From NCBI RefSeq assembly GCF_001678845.1, contig NZ_MAIQ01000002.1, forward strand, positions 248,001 through 312,000: 64,000 nt of DNA, read 5' to 3'. Of the stretch, positions 41,195-50,290 are shown piece after piece. A program made the position numbers and the translations under genes. The notes under the pieces were generated by a model. The model searched no databases. It was not told the origin of the DNA and saw nothing but the letters and a program-made list of their open reading frames with translations. This DNA is from Christensenella intestinihominis (GTDB lineage Bacteria > Bacillota > Clostridia > Christensenellales > Christensenellaceae). Position 1 is the first letter of the stretch. Each line of letters starts with the position of its first letter.

Positions 41195-41920
41195 ATGAAA
41201 AAGAAAAAGATAAAAATTATCATACCCGCGGTCGTGGCCGTCATTGTCGGCGTACTGTTTATTTATTTGCTGGCCGGAAACCATGCCGCGACAGATGAGG
41301 CGCGCGCGGCGCTTTCCCCTACGGAGAGCGTGACGGTGGAGGACACCGGGAGCGAGATTATTTTCACCCCCGCGGAAAACCCGGAGGGTACGGGTTTCGT
41401 CTTTTACCCGGGCGGCAAGGTGGACGCGGAGGCTTACGCATATTTGGCGCGCGGGCTTGCAGAGCGCGGAATTTTGAGCGTGATCGTAAAGATGCCGTTT
41501 GATCTCGCTGTTTTTAACAGCAACGGCGCAAAGAGCGTACTGGAGGCGCATCCGGAAATCCGCAGCTGGTATATCGGCGGGCATTCGCTCGGCGGCGTGA
41601 TGGCCTCCGGGTATGCCGCAAAGGACGAGCGTATTCTGGGCGTGGCCTTCCTCGCCTCGTACCCGAATTCCGACCTCTCGGGGAGCGGACTGCGCGCGCT
41701 TTCCCTCACCGCGGCAAACGACGGCGTGCTGAACCGCGAAAAATATGAAGAGGCGCTTCCCCTTTTTCCGGCGGACACCGTTTTTTACGACATTGAAGGC
41801 GGGAACCGCGCGGGCTTCGGCAGTTATGGCGCGCAGGACGGCGACGGTGCGGCAAGCATATCTTCCGCGGCGCAGCAGGATATTGCCGTCGGGCAGATTA
41901 TGGAATGGATCAGAGGATAA
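41195..41920 (+). CDS. Alpha/beta hydrolase, membrane-anchored
   Basis: 241 residues from the ATG at 41195. An N-terminal membrane segment (about 6-26) anchors the protein outside. The hydrolase core shows FVFYPGGKVDAEAYAYLARGLAE, the nucleophile elbow GGHSLGG near 130, and a late catalytic region. It matches the alpha/beta hydrolase fold-5 family (PF12695 type). The ribosome site before the chosen start is weak. The substrate is unknown. Confidence 0.85.
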   Translation: MKKKKIKIIIPAVVAVIVGVLFIYLLAGNHAATDEARAALSPTESVTVEDTGSEIIFTPAENPEGTGFVFYPGGKVDAEAYAYLARGLAERGILSVIVKMPFDLAVFNSNGAKSVLEAHPEIRSWYIGGHSLGGVMASGYAAKDERILGVAFLASYPNSDLSGSGLRALSLTAANDGVLNREKYEEALPLFPADTVFYDIEGGNRAGFGSYGAQDGDGAASISSAAQQDIAVGQIMEWIRG

Positions 41921-42010
41921 CGAATATATCTGTGAGGTATAAAATACTGCTTTATAGCACATAACCTTTTCAGCCCCGGACTGTTATAATCATATTCGGG
42001 GTGCAATTTG

Positions 42011-42187
42011 ATGAAAAAAGTAAAGTCATGCGGTAAATGCCGGTATTTTATCCAACATTATATCAGGCGCAAGGATGGTAAATTTCAGGAGGTATACTGC
42101 GGACATTGTTCGTATCCGCGGATACGAACACGGAATTGCGACATGGATGCCTGCGAATTTTGGGAGAAGCCCCTGCGGAAAACATGA
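42011..42187 (+). CDS. Small Cys-rich protein, 58 aa
   Basis: An ORF below the usual size limit. The product has six cysteines arranged as CGKC, CGHC and C(4)C (CDMDAC), with several aromatic and basic residues, which looks like two small zinc-ribbon knuckles. TATAAT at 41985-41990 lies 20 bp upstream and a terminator follows, so it is a complete single-gene unit. I know no name for it. Confidence 0.6.
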   Translation: MKKVKSCGKCRYFIQHYIRRKDGKFQEVYCGHCSYPRIRTRNCDMDACEFWEKPLRKT

Positions 42188-42196
42188 ATAATGAGA

Positions 42197-42236
42197 AAAC
42201 GACGGCTGCCGGATGGCAGCCGCCGTTTTTTGTTTT
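42197..42236. terminator. Bidirectional terminator
   Basis: ACGACGGCTGCC, loop GGAT, GGCAGCCGCCGT, with T runs after and A runs before. It separates the small Cys-rich gene from the convergent M56 gene. Confidence 0.85.
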
Positions 42237-42252
42237 AACTATCTTCCCCGAA

Positions 42253-44643
42253 TCATCCGTAAAGGATGGCGCCATCAATGGCGCTGACGTTCATGAGATA
42301 GGATTCCGTTTCTTCGATTGTGCCGTCTTCATTTTCGCGTTCCTCTTTTTGGCAGAAGCTCCACGCGGGAACAAGGATTCCATCGCCCGGATTTTCCCTG
42401 TCGGACACGCTTACATAGCCGAGCTCCACGCGGCTGACCTCCATGTTATCGTAATATCCCGATTCCAGTTCTTCGTCCGTGACATCCGCATAGCGGCTCA
42501 GCATTTCATTTACAAATATTCCGGCTATTTGATCGAAAGGCAGCAGTTCCGCGTCTTCTTCCAGCGTTTCCCCAACCTTTGTTTTGGAGCCCCAGGTAAA
42601 CGCCAGCGGCCCGTCATCCCGCAGCAGCAGGATAATGTAATCCCCACGGCAGGGAGGAAGCGTCTCGCCATCCGCATTATGTGTTTTCAGTCCCTGGTAT
42701 CCGCCATAGGATGCACCCGGTTCCATGCCGGCAATCTCCTTTTGCGCGAGCACCTGGTAAACCTCTGTTGTCTCGCTTCCGTCCGCGGCGGGCACCACTT
42801 GATCAGAAATTCCTGCGACCGTTACCGCGTTCACTTTCATATCATTGATTTCCAAATCTTCGAGCACTTCCAGCGCCTTTTCTTCGGCCTGTTCCGGCGT
42901 CATTTTCTGGTCTTTGGCCTGCCGGGTTCCCGGCATGACGCCGGGCGGGTTGACCGCGCCCATGCTTCCGGCATCCGTGCAAAGATACAGATGATTATCA
43001 TCGGTAGAATCTGTAAAATTTGAGACGGAATAAAACGCATACGTCCCGCCGCCCATATCCGCGACCGCAGACAGTCCCAATACTTCCCTGCCGTCGGGCG
43101 TCGTTTCCCTTTGGAGCCCCGGGCCAATCGGCTGTGTAAACCGTTCTTCCGGCGCATTCGGAAGTTGTTTCCGGTAGAAGCTGATTTCACTGCCCAGGTA
43201 ATCAATTTGGGCTTCATTCGTTTCGGCAGCCCGTTCCGTTTCCAGATCGGCGATCATCTCTTCAAGCTCGCCGCTCGGCGCGCCTAAATCCCGGTAAAGC
43301 TGCGCATCCCCGAGAAAATATTCCCTGACCCGGTCGACTTCTTCCTGTGTGAAGACCGACGCCTCCATCCGTTTTACCGGAAACGCGGTTACCTCGGGCG
43401 TGACGACCCCGGCATCCACATGCACTGGGAATTTCAGTCCTTCGATATCCGTCTGATACCGCTTTGGCGCGTCAATCTCTTTCAGCGGAGCAGGGACGGG
43501 AGTGCTTTCGGGCGCCGGTTCCGAAACCCGGAAGGATTCGGGAGTTGTGTCTGCCACCGCGGAAGGCGCGGACGTTTCACGGTTTACCGGCCGGCAGGCC
43601 GTTGTGAAGCAGCACACCGCAAGCGCGCACACAAGCACCACTGCCGCGAGGCGAACCCCTCCCCGGCTTTTCTTCGGCTGGAACATTCCGCGCACCCGGT
43701 GTTCCACAATTTTTTTTGTATTTCCCGCCGACATTCCAAGCATGACCTGCGCATTTTCACGCCGCGCCGCCATGCTGATGACCGTGCGGGCGTATTCCGC
43801 CCTTGCCTGCCGTTTCATGCTGTTTACGACACCGGCGTCGCACGCCGTTTCCATATCGACGGACATCCGGCGAAAGGCCATCCACACAAACGGATTGAAC
43901 CAATAGACCGCGCGCAGCGCCTGCATCAGGATGCAGACCAGGTGGTCGCCGCGCTTCATATGCATCAGCTCGTGGCACAGCGCATAATACAGCTGGCGGT
44001 GCGTCATGCCATGCGCCATATTCCGCGGCATCAGTATTTTGGGCCGAAAGGAAACGGTGAGCGCCGGAGAACGCAAATTGTTTGAAAGAAGCACCGGGAC
44101 CCGCCGCTTCACGCCCACGCGCTTTTTACAGAGCGCGAGCACCGCGTCGACGCGCTCGTCCGTACTGTTTGACAAAAGCAAATCTTTCTTGATTTTTACC
44201 GCCGTAACGGCGCTTCGCACGGCAAAAAACGCCGCGCCCGCAAGCCACGCGAAAAGCAGGATTTCCCGCCATGCAGGCACGGACGGGCTTGGTCTCCCGT
44301 CTGCCGTTCCGCCCATTTTTACCACCGCGCCCGGGTCAGCCGCCACACCCTGCGGGCGGGTTCCCGCCGGGACAGACTGCCCTCCGGCCGCCTGCCCTGT
44401 ACTTTCCCGTGCATCCGGTTCCGCCGCGGCCTGCCGCGCCTGTTCCTGCGGCAGTGTGATAAAATGGAAGCCGCTGTCTATGGTGACGGGAATGCACAGC
44501 CGCACAACCAGGAGAAACCACAGCGCAAACCCGAGGAACGGCGACAGCCTGTTCCGGAAAATCCATTTAAACAGCATAATCGCCCCGTATAAAACCCCGG
44601 AATACACCAGCATTTCGACTAAAAATTCAGGTAGGTTCGTCAT
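42253..44643 (-). CDS. M56-family metallopeptidase sensor (BlaR1/MecR1-like)
   Basis: 796 residues from the ATG at 44643. The N-terminal third carries four membrane segments and the cytoplasmic zinc peptidase motif CHELMHMKRGD near residue 220, as in BlaR1/MecR1. A further membrane segment lies near 355. The remaining 430 residues outside are not a penicillin-binding domain but an unfamiliar sensor with repeated Glu-rich helices. By analogy it detects a signal outside and cleaves the BlaI-type repressor encoded upstream, with which it overlaps by 17 bp. Confidence 0.88.
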   Translation of the reverse strand: MTNLPEFLVEMLVYSGVLYGAIMLFKWIFRNRLSPFLGFALWFLLVVRLCIPVTIDSGFHFITLPQEQARQAAAEPDARESTGQAAGGQSVPAGTRPQGVAADPGAVVKMGGTADGRPSPSVPAWREILLFAWLAGAAFFAVRSAVTAVKIKKDLLLSNSTDERVDAVLALCKKRVGVKRRVPVLLSNNLRSPALTVSFRPKILMPRNMAHGMTHRQLYYALCHELMHMKRGDHLVCILMQALRAVYWFNPFVWMAFRRMSVDMETACDAGVVNSMKRQARAEYARTVISMAARRENAQVMLGMSAGNTKKIVEHRVRGMFQPKKSRGGVRLAAVVLVCALAVCCFTTACRPVNRETSAPSAVADTTPESFRVSEPAPESTPVPAPLKEIDAPKRYQTDIEGLKFPVHVDAGVVTPEVTAFPVKRMEASVFTQEEVDRVREYFLGDAQLYRDLGAPSGELEEMIADLETERAAETNEAQIDYLGSEISFYRKQLPNAPEERFTQPIGPGLQRETTPDGREVLGLSAVADMGGGTYAFYSVSNFTDSTDDNHLYLCTDAGSMGAVNPPGVMPGTRQAKDQKMTPEQAEEKALEVLEDLEINDMKVNAVTVAGISDQVVPAADGSETTEVYQVLAQKEIAGMEPGASYGGYQGLKTHNADGETLPPCRGDYIILLLRDDGPLAFTWGSKTKVGETLEEDAELLPFDQIAGIFVNEMLSRYADVTDEELESGYYDNMEVSRVELGYVSVSDRENPGDGILVPAWSFCQKEERENEDGTIEETESYLMNVSAIDGAILYG

Positions 44644-45034
44644 TTTGAGTCCCTCTCTTCTTAGAAAGGCGTTCCACCAAAGCGTCCAGTTCCTTCCGGT
44701 CTTTTTCGTCAAGGTCAATATCTTCGATCATACAGAGCAGAAGCTGCTTCCGGCCTTCATTGCCGAGGCGCTCCCGGAGGCTTTTACTTTCGGCACGGAT
44801 ACAGTCTTCCATTTTTACTTTCGGATAATAAAAACGGTTCCGGCCCCGCTGCCGGTAGCCTGCAAAGCCTTTTTCACACAAGCGGTTGAGGTGCGTTGCA
44901 TAGGTGGAGTAACCCCATTTCACAGAACCCCGCAGAGCCTCGATTACCTCTGAAAGCATTTGGGGTTCATGCCCCCACAATGCGGACATAACCGTCCATT
45001 CCGAGCCTGTAAGCGTTTTATTTTCTTTTTTCAT
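44627..45034 (-). CDS. BlaI/MecI-family repressor
   Basis: 135 residues with the BlaI winged helix: LTGSEWTVMSALWGHEPQMLSEVIEAL, then WGYSTYATHLNRLCEKGF as recognition helix and the basic wing RNRFYYPKV. The C-terminal helices mediate dimerisation. It binds TACA/TGTA operators; one such operator overlaps its own -10. It is co-transcribed with the M56 sensor, its presumed protease. Confidence 0.93.
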   Translation of the reverse strand: MKKENKTLTGSEWTVMSALWGHEPQMLSEVIEALRGSVKWGYSTYATHLNRLCEKGFAGYRQRGRNRFYYPKVKMEDCIRAESKSLRERLGNEGRKQLLLCMIEDIDLDEKDRKELDALVERLSKKRGTQNDEPT

Positions 45035-45063
45035 ATCGGATGCTCTCCCCGGTGTTTTATAAT

Positions 45064-45096
45064 TACAATTGTAGTTAATAAAACCATACTTGTCAA
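45064..45096 (-). promoter_or_regulatory. blaI-like promoter with operator
   Basis: On the minus strand TTGACA (45096-45091), 17 bp, TACAAT (45073-45068). The palindrome TACAATTGTA (45064-45073) overlaps the -10 and fits a BlaI operator. Confidence 0.75.
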
Positions 45097-45207
45097 TATG
45101 GTCTTTAAAATTTTTTATTTGGATTATTCAAGGGACAGACGATTTTTTACCAGCAAGAGATTCATTCCCTTTGGGGAACGCATGAAAACGGGACAAAGCC
45201 GCATGCC

Positions 45208-45900
45208 CTACCGGTTATGGCCGACTCCCAGTTTTTCAAAATCCAGTATTTTAAAGCTGTTCTTCCAGTAATCAATCGCGCCCGCCTGTTTCATCCGCGA
45301 AAGCTCGCGCGACATGGCGCTGCGGTCTACGCCGAGGTAATCGGCGAGCTCGGCGCGCGTAAAAGCGATTGGGAACGGGTTCGTTTCCTGCCTGCCGTAT
45401 TCGGAGAGTAGGAACGCTCCGAGCTTGTCTTTTGTGGTACGTCGGCTCATGAATTCGATTTTTCGGTTAAGTTCAATATTTTTGCGGGCAAGCATCCGCG
45501 TAAGGCGGCGAACCAGCCTGCCGTGGAATTTGCAGGCGTTGCCGCACACGGTAAGCAGCTTTTCCACGTTTAAAAAGAGCACTGTGCCGTCCATTCCCGC
45601 GCGCACGGCCACCGGACTTTTATAGACGCCGGCGCACGCAAAGGCCTCGCCGAATACGCCGCCCGGCCCGACTGCCGCAATGATACTGCGCGTGCCGAAC
45701 CAGTCTTCGCGGATCACCTGCGCCTGTCCTTCGAGCACAATCCCAAAGCTTTTGGTATCCGCGCCCAGGTTCCAGATCATATTGTTTTTGGAAAAATGGC
45801 GGACCGTATATCCCATACAGGAGAGCATGGAACGGAGTTCCCCTTCGTCTGCGCCTTTAAACAGCTCATTTTTTTGTAAAACTTCAAAATATTGTTCCAT
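45208..45900 (-). CDS. Crp/Fnr-family transcriptional regulator
   Basis: 230 residues from the ATG at 45900. Residues about 10-130 form a cyclic-nucleotide-binding-type beta roll (GPGGVFGEAFACAG). Residues about 150-220 form the Crp winged helix, with FTRAELADYLGVDRSAMSRELSRM as the recognition region. No N-terminal Fe-S cysteine cluster is evident, though two cysteines (TVCGNAC) lie near 110. The palindrome TGTTGCAAATGCAACA lies 14 bp before its start, and a twin at 50291 precedes a ferredoxin-type gene. Confidence 0.92.
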   Translation of the reverse strand: MEQYFEVLQKNELFKGADEGELRSMLSCMGYTVRHFSKNNMIWNLGADTKSFGIVLEGQAQVIREDWFGTRSIIAAVGPGGVFGEAFACAGVYKSPVAVRAGMDGTVLFLNVEKLLTVCGNACKFHGRLVRRLTRMLARKNIELNRKIEFMSRRTTKDKLGAFLLSEYGRQETNPFPIAFTRAELADYLGVDRSAMSRELSRMKQAGAIDYWKNSFKILDFEKLGVGHNR

Positions 45901-45913
45901 CGCGCTTCCCTTT

Positions 45914-45929
45914 TGTTGCAAATGCAACA
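45914..45929. promoter_or_regulatory. Crp-type operator TGTTGCAAATGCAACA
   Basis: Arms TGTTGCA/TGCAACA around two bases. It lies just downstream of the regulator's own promoter on the minus strand (TTGTGC 45970-45965, 17 bp, TACAAT 45947-45942), which fits autorepression. It lies between the divergent regulator and oxidase genes. Confidence 0.7.
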
Positions 45930-46009
45930 TGCTTTTTTATGATTGTACCCCATCCGCATCCGGCGCACAATATGTTATACTGGTTAAAAACAAAAGGCGG
46001 TAAAAAAAC

Positions 46010-46489
46010 ATGCGTGAAATGAGACGGAAGGAACGCGCGACGACGGAGGAGGAAGCGCGCGGGGTGCTGGGCGCCTGCGAATATGCGGTGCTTTCCATGA
46101 CGGGGCCGGACGGGAAGCCATATGCGGTGCCTGTTTCGCCCGCCGTTTCGGGAAACACGGTGTATTTCCACTGCGCTCCCGCGGGCTACAAGCTTGAATG
46201 CATCGGGCACGAGCCGGAGGTGTGCCTTGTCTGCGCGGAGGACGTTGTTCCCCTGCCCGAGCAATTTTCCACCACCTATAAGAGCGCGGTTGCCTTTGGA
46301 CGGGCGGAGGTTGTGACGGACGAGGCGGAAAAAATTCACGCCCTGCGGCTGATATGCGAGAAATACGCGGCGAGCAACATGGGCGGCTTTGACGAGGCGG
46401 TCCGCAAATCCCTTTCCCAAACGGGGATTGTAAAAATCGAGCTGCGGGAAATCAGCGGGAAGCAGAAAAAGCATCCAAAGAAAAAGTGA
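46010..46489 (+). CDS. Pyridoxamine 5'-phosphate oxidase-like flavoprotein (NimA type)
   Basis: 159 residues with the split-barrel FMN fold: MRRKERATTEEEARGVLGACEYAVLSMTGPDGKPYAVPVSP at the start (given here in part), VYFHCAPAGYKLECI near 46 and SAVAFGRAEVV near 88. Proteins of this type include nitroimidazole reductases (Nim) of anaerobes. TATACT at 45976-45981 may be its -10. It is divergent from the Crp-type regulator and could share its operator. Confidence 0.88.
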   Translation: MREMRRKERATTEEEARGVLGACEYAVLSMTGPDGKPYAVPVSPAVSGNTVYFHCAPAGYKLECIGHEPEVCLVCAEDVVPLPEQFSTTYKSAVAFGRAEVVTDEAEKIHALRLICEKYAASNMGGFDEAVRKSLSQTGIVKIELREISGKQKKHPKKK

Positions 46490-46677
46490 AGGAACGCCCT
46501 GTAAATCACCGGGCGGCTTATGACAGTACTGCGGGAAAACTCCATGCCGTGGGCGGCCTTAGGGCGTTGGCGGCGACGCACCCGCAGCGGACCCTCCTGA
46601 TTGCCGGAATTTATGGGTGTTGAAATTTAGCGGTTGGAATGTTAAGCTTTAAATAAATAAAATAAGGGATAGGGATT

Positions 46678-47436
46678 ATGAAAAAAATACTGTTATTCTT
46701 TCGTATGCATAAATTTGTTATACCAATCGTTTGTGCGGCAGTTGCCGTTGCTGTTATCGTCCCCGTGGCATTGGGCAGCACTCCCGCGCCGCAGAAACCG
46801 TTAATTGTCAGCGAAGCGGGGACAAGCGCTGCCCCGGCACCGTCCGCTTCCGCCTCGCCAAGCCCGTCAATAAGCGCAAAGCCTACCGCAAGCCCAAGCG
46901 CAATTCCTTCCGCTGCGGCATCGCCTGTTCCTTCGCTTACCGTGGAAGGCACAATAAAGTCCAGAAAATCCCCGACAGAAAAGACGGCTTCGCCTGATTC
47001 ATCACCTGATGATTCGGGCGGCGAGGTGATCGCTCCGGCCCCTGATTCTACGGCCGTACCCACACCACAACCTACGCCTGATCCTACGGCTGCCGCCTCT
47101 GATCCTACGACTGCACCTGCATCTACGCCCATTCCTACAGCCGCGCCCACGCCGGAACCTACGGCCGACAGGCGTGCCGAATATGAAGCGAGGCTCTCGA
47201 TGATTGAATCCGAGTACAGTACCCGCTTATCTCCGATTGAGGAGGGCCTGCGGCAGGCATATATTCACAAAATGCAGGCAATCAAAAATGCCGGGGTGAA
47301 TCCGGTAGAGTCAGTCTTGAATGGTATCCAATCCAGGTATGAAAATGAACGGCGGCCTTATATAGAGCAGCAAAATGAACTCGATGCATGGCGTGAAAGC
47401 GCAATTGCCGCGCTTAATGCAGAGTTCGGATACTGA
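46678..47436 (+). CDS. Secreted Pro/Ser/Thr-rich protein
   Basis: 252 residues. An N-terminal membrane segment (about 12-32) is followed by about 130 residues of low-complexity Ala/Pro/Ser/Thr (PTPQPTPDPTAAASDPTTAP), as in cell-wall spacers. The last 85 residues form a charged helical domain (RRAEYEARLSMIESEYSTRL...). No sorting motif is visible. I cannot assign a function. Confidence 0.75.
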   Translation: MKKILLFFRMHKFVIPIVCAAVAVAVIVPVALGSTPAPQKPLIVSEAGTSAAPAPSASASPSPSISAKPTASPSAIPSAAASPVPSLTVEGTIKSRKSPTEKTASPDSSPDDSGGEVIAPAPDSTAVPTPQPTPDPTAAASDPTTAPASTPIPTAAPTPEPTADRRAEYEARLSMIESEYSTRLSPIEEGLRQAYIHKMQAIKNAGVNPVESVLNGIQSRYENERRPYIEQQNELDAWRESAIAALNAEFGY

Positions 47437-47529
47437 TTTTCCGGGAAAAAAGCCAGTTGTCCGGCATCGGGAGCGTTCATGCGGAGTGCTCCGTCACCCT
47501 TGCGGGGAATCTTAAAAAAATGAAAAGCG

Positions 47530-47557
47530 CGCCCTGTCTTTGGACAGGGCGTTTTCT
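47530..47557 (+). terminator. Terminator after the Pro-rich secreted protein
   Basis: CGCCCTGTC, loop TTTG, GACAGGGCG, then TTTTC. Confidence 0.85.
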
Positions 47558-47843
47558 TTACACTTTGTTAAAATCCGCTTCACACCGGGTTCATGAAAGC
47601 GGCTTATGCTGAAACCATACAAATTCTGCCCCGGCTACCAAAGCCTTACCGGCCGGGGCAGTCAAAGAATGAAGCCTCGCGCTTTTATATAGATTCCCCA
47701 CCTTTTTCCGGCTCCCGCGAGGGGGCCTTTTTTGGTGGAAGGAGCCGTCCTGATAGAGCTCCGGAAATAATTTTAACTTATTTTACTGCAATTCAATACC
47801 TTACCTTATCGGAATATGATATAATTGTAGCAGTAAATGGCCT
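47558..47843. other. Gene-free stretch with two hairpins
   Basis: Contains TGCCCCGGC and GCCGGGGCA as a perfect inverted repeat at about 47626-47660, and GGCTCCC-GCGA-GGGGGCC followed by T6 near 47711-47735, a second terminator-like hairpin. TATAAT at 47820-47825 is a -10 candidate for the next gene. No coding region is convincing. Confidence 0.6.
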
Positions 47844-49151
47844 GTGGGGGTTCAAGGGGCCGTTTTCATTTCTGATTTTAAAGGATGGGTAAAGGTTATA
47901 AAAAAATTTTTGATTGTATTGTTATGTGCTTTATTATGTTGTTCCTTAGCTGGCTGCGGGCAGCCGTCTTCCGGGCAAGCTACGCCGCCCGAGGTGCCGG
48001 AGGCAAGCGCGGAACCAACTTCCACACCTACACCGGCTCCAACGGCCCAGACGCTCGACAAAGAAGTTAAATTAGGCCAGCTTACATATTCAGTTCCATC
48101 CTCCTGGCGGGAAGTCCAGGCTGATAATACTTCAATGACATTCTATTATCCTTACGAGGAGAATGCTGACGGCTATATTGCCGTCGCAACCCAGTCCATG
48201 GATGGGCAAATGACGGAATCTGAAGAAAACCTATTGAATGCCTTTGTGGAAGGAATTCAGGAAAGCGAAAATGTTTCCAATTTTTCTTCGGAAAAAATGA
48301 CGGTCGCCGGAATCAACGCAATAAAATCTGATTTTGAGATGTCTCTCGACCAGGGAGTTTATAGCGTCGTTTCTTATTCGTTCATCGAAGATTCCAAATG
48401 TTACTTATTTTCCGCATACACTTCGCCGGAAGGACTGGACGAGCCTTCGGTCACTTTTTCCGGGATAATTGACAGCATATCAATTATTGTTCCGGAAGAT
48501 GATTTCTTAAAAGACAAAGAAACGCGCAACCAGCTTTTCTCAATGGCAAACAGTTACAATTTTAGCGGTATAACGGATTTGGCCAATTCTTACATCGAGA
48601 CCAATTCTCCCGCCGAAACAGATACCGTATACCAATTTATCACACTGGCAGAACAGGCGAATGCAGCCCTTGAAGGATGCTCTGTTGAGAGTGATGAATT
48701 TGACGACACAGTAGTAGCCTATGGGAACGGCGTAGAAAAAATTACGGGCGATACGAACATTGTTCCTTATCTGGAAGGCTATAGCCTGAAAGTTAAACTT
48801 GGCTTTTATGCATCCGATTGGATTTTCTTTGAGGATGTAAAAATCAAGGTTGGCGAAGATGATTATGTATCATTCTATTTCGATTACTTTAACGTCGATC
48901 GTGAGGTTGATAATGGTATATCGGAAATAGCTACCACAAGGCTGGAGGAAGATGATTTAGCAAAAATTGTTAATGCCGAAGCGCCTGTTATGAGGTTTTT
49001 GGGTAAAGATGAAAAGACGCGCGATCATGAGCTCACGCAGGAAGAGATGGCTGCATGTTCGGCAATACTGAATCTCAGTACTGCACGAAAGAATATAACC
49101 GACACCATCAATGCCTGGATGGATGAGAACGGTATCAGCAAAATCAGTTGA
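47844..49151 (+). CDS. Lipoprotein, 435 aa or shorter, unusual start
   Basis: The clear lipoprotein signal KKFLIVLLCALLCCSLAGC begins at about 47898, but no ATG, GTG or TTG with a ribosome site stands just before it. The frame extends to a GTG at 47844. An ATA codon (47897) directly before the signal follows AAAGG, so initiation at ATA, at GTG or at an internal TTG are the choices. The mature part has a Thr/Pro linker and a domain starting LGQLTYSVPSSWREV, typical of exported clostridial lipoproteins of unknown function. A terminator follows. Confidence 0.78.
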   Translation: MGVQGAVFISDFKGWVKVIKKFLIVLLCALLCCSLAGCGQPSSGQATPPEVPEASAEPTSTPTPAPTAQTLDKEVKLGQLTYSVPSSWREVQADNTSMTFYYPYEENADGYIAVATQSMDGQMTESEENLLNAFVEGIQESENVSNFSSEKMTVAGINAIKSDFEMSLDQGVYSVVSYSFIEDSKCYLFSAYTSPEGLDEPSVTFSGIIDSISIIVPEDDFLKDKETRNQLFSMANSYNFSGITDLANSYIETNSPAETDTVYQFITLAEQANAALEGCSVESDEFDDTVVAYGNGVEKITGDTNIVPYLEGYSLKVKLGFYASDWIFFEDVKIKVGEDDYVSFYFDYFNVDREVDNGISEIATTRLEEDDLAKIVNAEAPVMRFLGKDEKTRDHELTQEEMAACSAILNLSTARKNITDTINAWMDENGISKIS

Positions 49152-49202
49152 GTATTAACAATCAGGAAAAAAGAACGAAAATCTGAACAGTACTGAATGA
49201 GA

Positions 49203-49262
49203 AAAGGTCCCGGCAGGAACGCCATGGTTTTATGTGGCGGGCAATCCTTGCGGGGCCTTTTT
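49203..49262 (+). terminator. Terminator after the lipoprotein
   Basis: GGTCCCGGCAGG and CCTTGCGGGGCC pair imperfectly across a long loop, followed by six T. Confidence 0.55.
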
Positions 49263-49386
49263 TGGTGGAGAAATTTATTTATACCGAAATCTTTACACAA
49301 ACTAAATATGCAAATGCTTTTCCTGTTTATAGTAAAGGAGTATGATGGTATTGGAAAATTTCCACCGGAAAGGAAGATGAGCGTCA

Positions 49387-50286
49387 ATGGAATTGCGTTC
49401 CCGCAAAATAAAAGGTTATGTGACGGACGGCGTATTGTTTTTGATCGGAAGCCTTCTGTATGCCGCTTCCGTCAACATTTTCACCGCGCCCAACAACATT
49501 GCGCCCGGCGGGCTTACGGGCGTTGCAACGATGCTGAATTTTGGGTTTGGCCTGCCCATCGGCACGATGATTTTGGTGATGAACATCCCTCTTTTTATCC
49601 TCGGATTTTTTGTATTTGGATTCCGGTTTGTCATCAAGACCGTGGTCGCAACCGTGCTTTCTTCCGTGGTGATCGACGCAACGGCAGGAATAATGCCGCA
49701 GTATACGGGCGAGCCCCTGATTACCGTGGCGTTCGGCGGCGTGCTTTCCGGCCTCGGGCTGGGGCTGATTTTGATGCGCGGCGGCACCTCGGGCGGAACG
49801 GAGCTGGCCGCCAACCTTCTCGCGAAACGTTTTCCGCATATTTCGATCGGCAAGCTGATTATGGTGCTGGACGTGATTGTGGTGCTTATTTCCGCGTGGG
49901 TTTACCGGGAATTTGAAAGCCCGCTGTATGCCATCCTCGTCATCTTCATTACCTCGCGCGTGATTGACGCGGTGCTTTACGGCACCAGCCTCGGCACGGG
50001 CAAAATGATGTTTATCGTTTCGCCCAGGAGCAAGGAGATCGCGCATGCCATCCTCACAAAAATGGAACGCGGCGTTACCGGGCTGAAAGCGCGCGGCGGA
50101 TACAGCGGCACGGAGGGAGAGGTGCTGCTGTGCGCGGTACGGCGGCAGGAGGTATACAGGATTTACGGGCTGATCCACGAAATTGACCCGGATGCGTTTA
50201 TCATTGTGGGAGACGCGGGCGAAATTACGGGCGAGGGTTTCCGGGAGATCAGCATTCCTGCGCAGCGAAAAAAGGCGCGGAAATAA
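49387..50286 (+). CDS. YitT family membrane protein (DUF2179)
   Basis: 299 residues. Six hydrophobic segments with the YitT repeats (ASVNIFTAPNNIAPGGLTGVAT and LMRGGTSGGTELAANLLAK) are followed by a soluble DUF2179 domain at about 220-285 (ERGVTGLKARGGYSGTEGEVLLCAV). Proteins of this family are inner-membrane transport candidates of unknown substrate. RBS AAAGGAAG. A Crp-type operator lies just after its stop. Confidence 0.93.
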   Translation: MELRSRKIKGYVTDGVLFLIGSLLYAASVNIFTAPNNIAPGGLTGVATMLNFGFGLPIGTMILVMNIPLFILGFFVFGFRFVIKTVVATVLSSVVIDATAGIMPQYTGEPLITVAFGGVLSGLGLGLILMRGGTSGGTELAANLLAKRFPHISIGKLIMVLDVIVVLISAWVYREFESPLYAILVIFITSRVIDAVLYGTSLGTGKMMFIVSPRSKEIAHAILTKMERGVTGLKARGGYSGTEGEVLLCAVRRQEVYRIYGLIHEIDPDAFIIVGDAGEITGEGFREISIPAQRKKARK

Positions 50287-50290
50287 TTCG

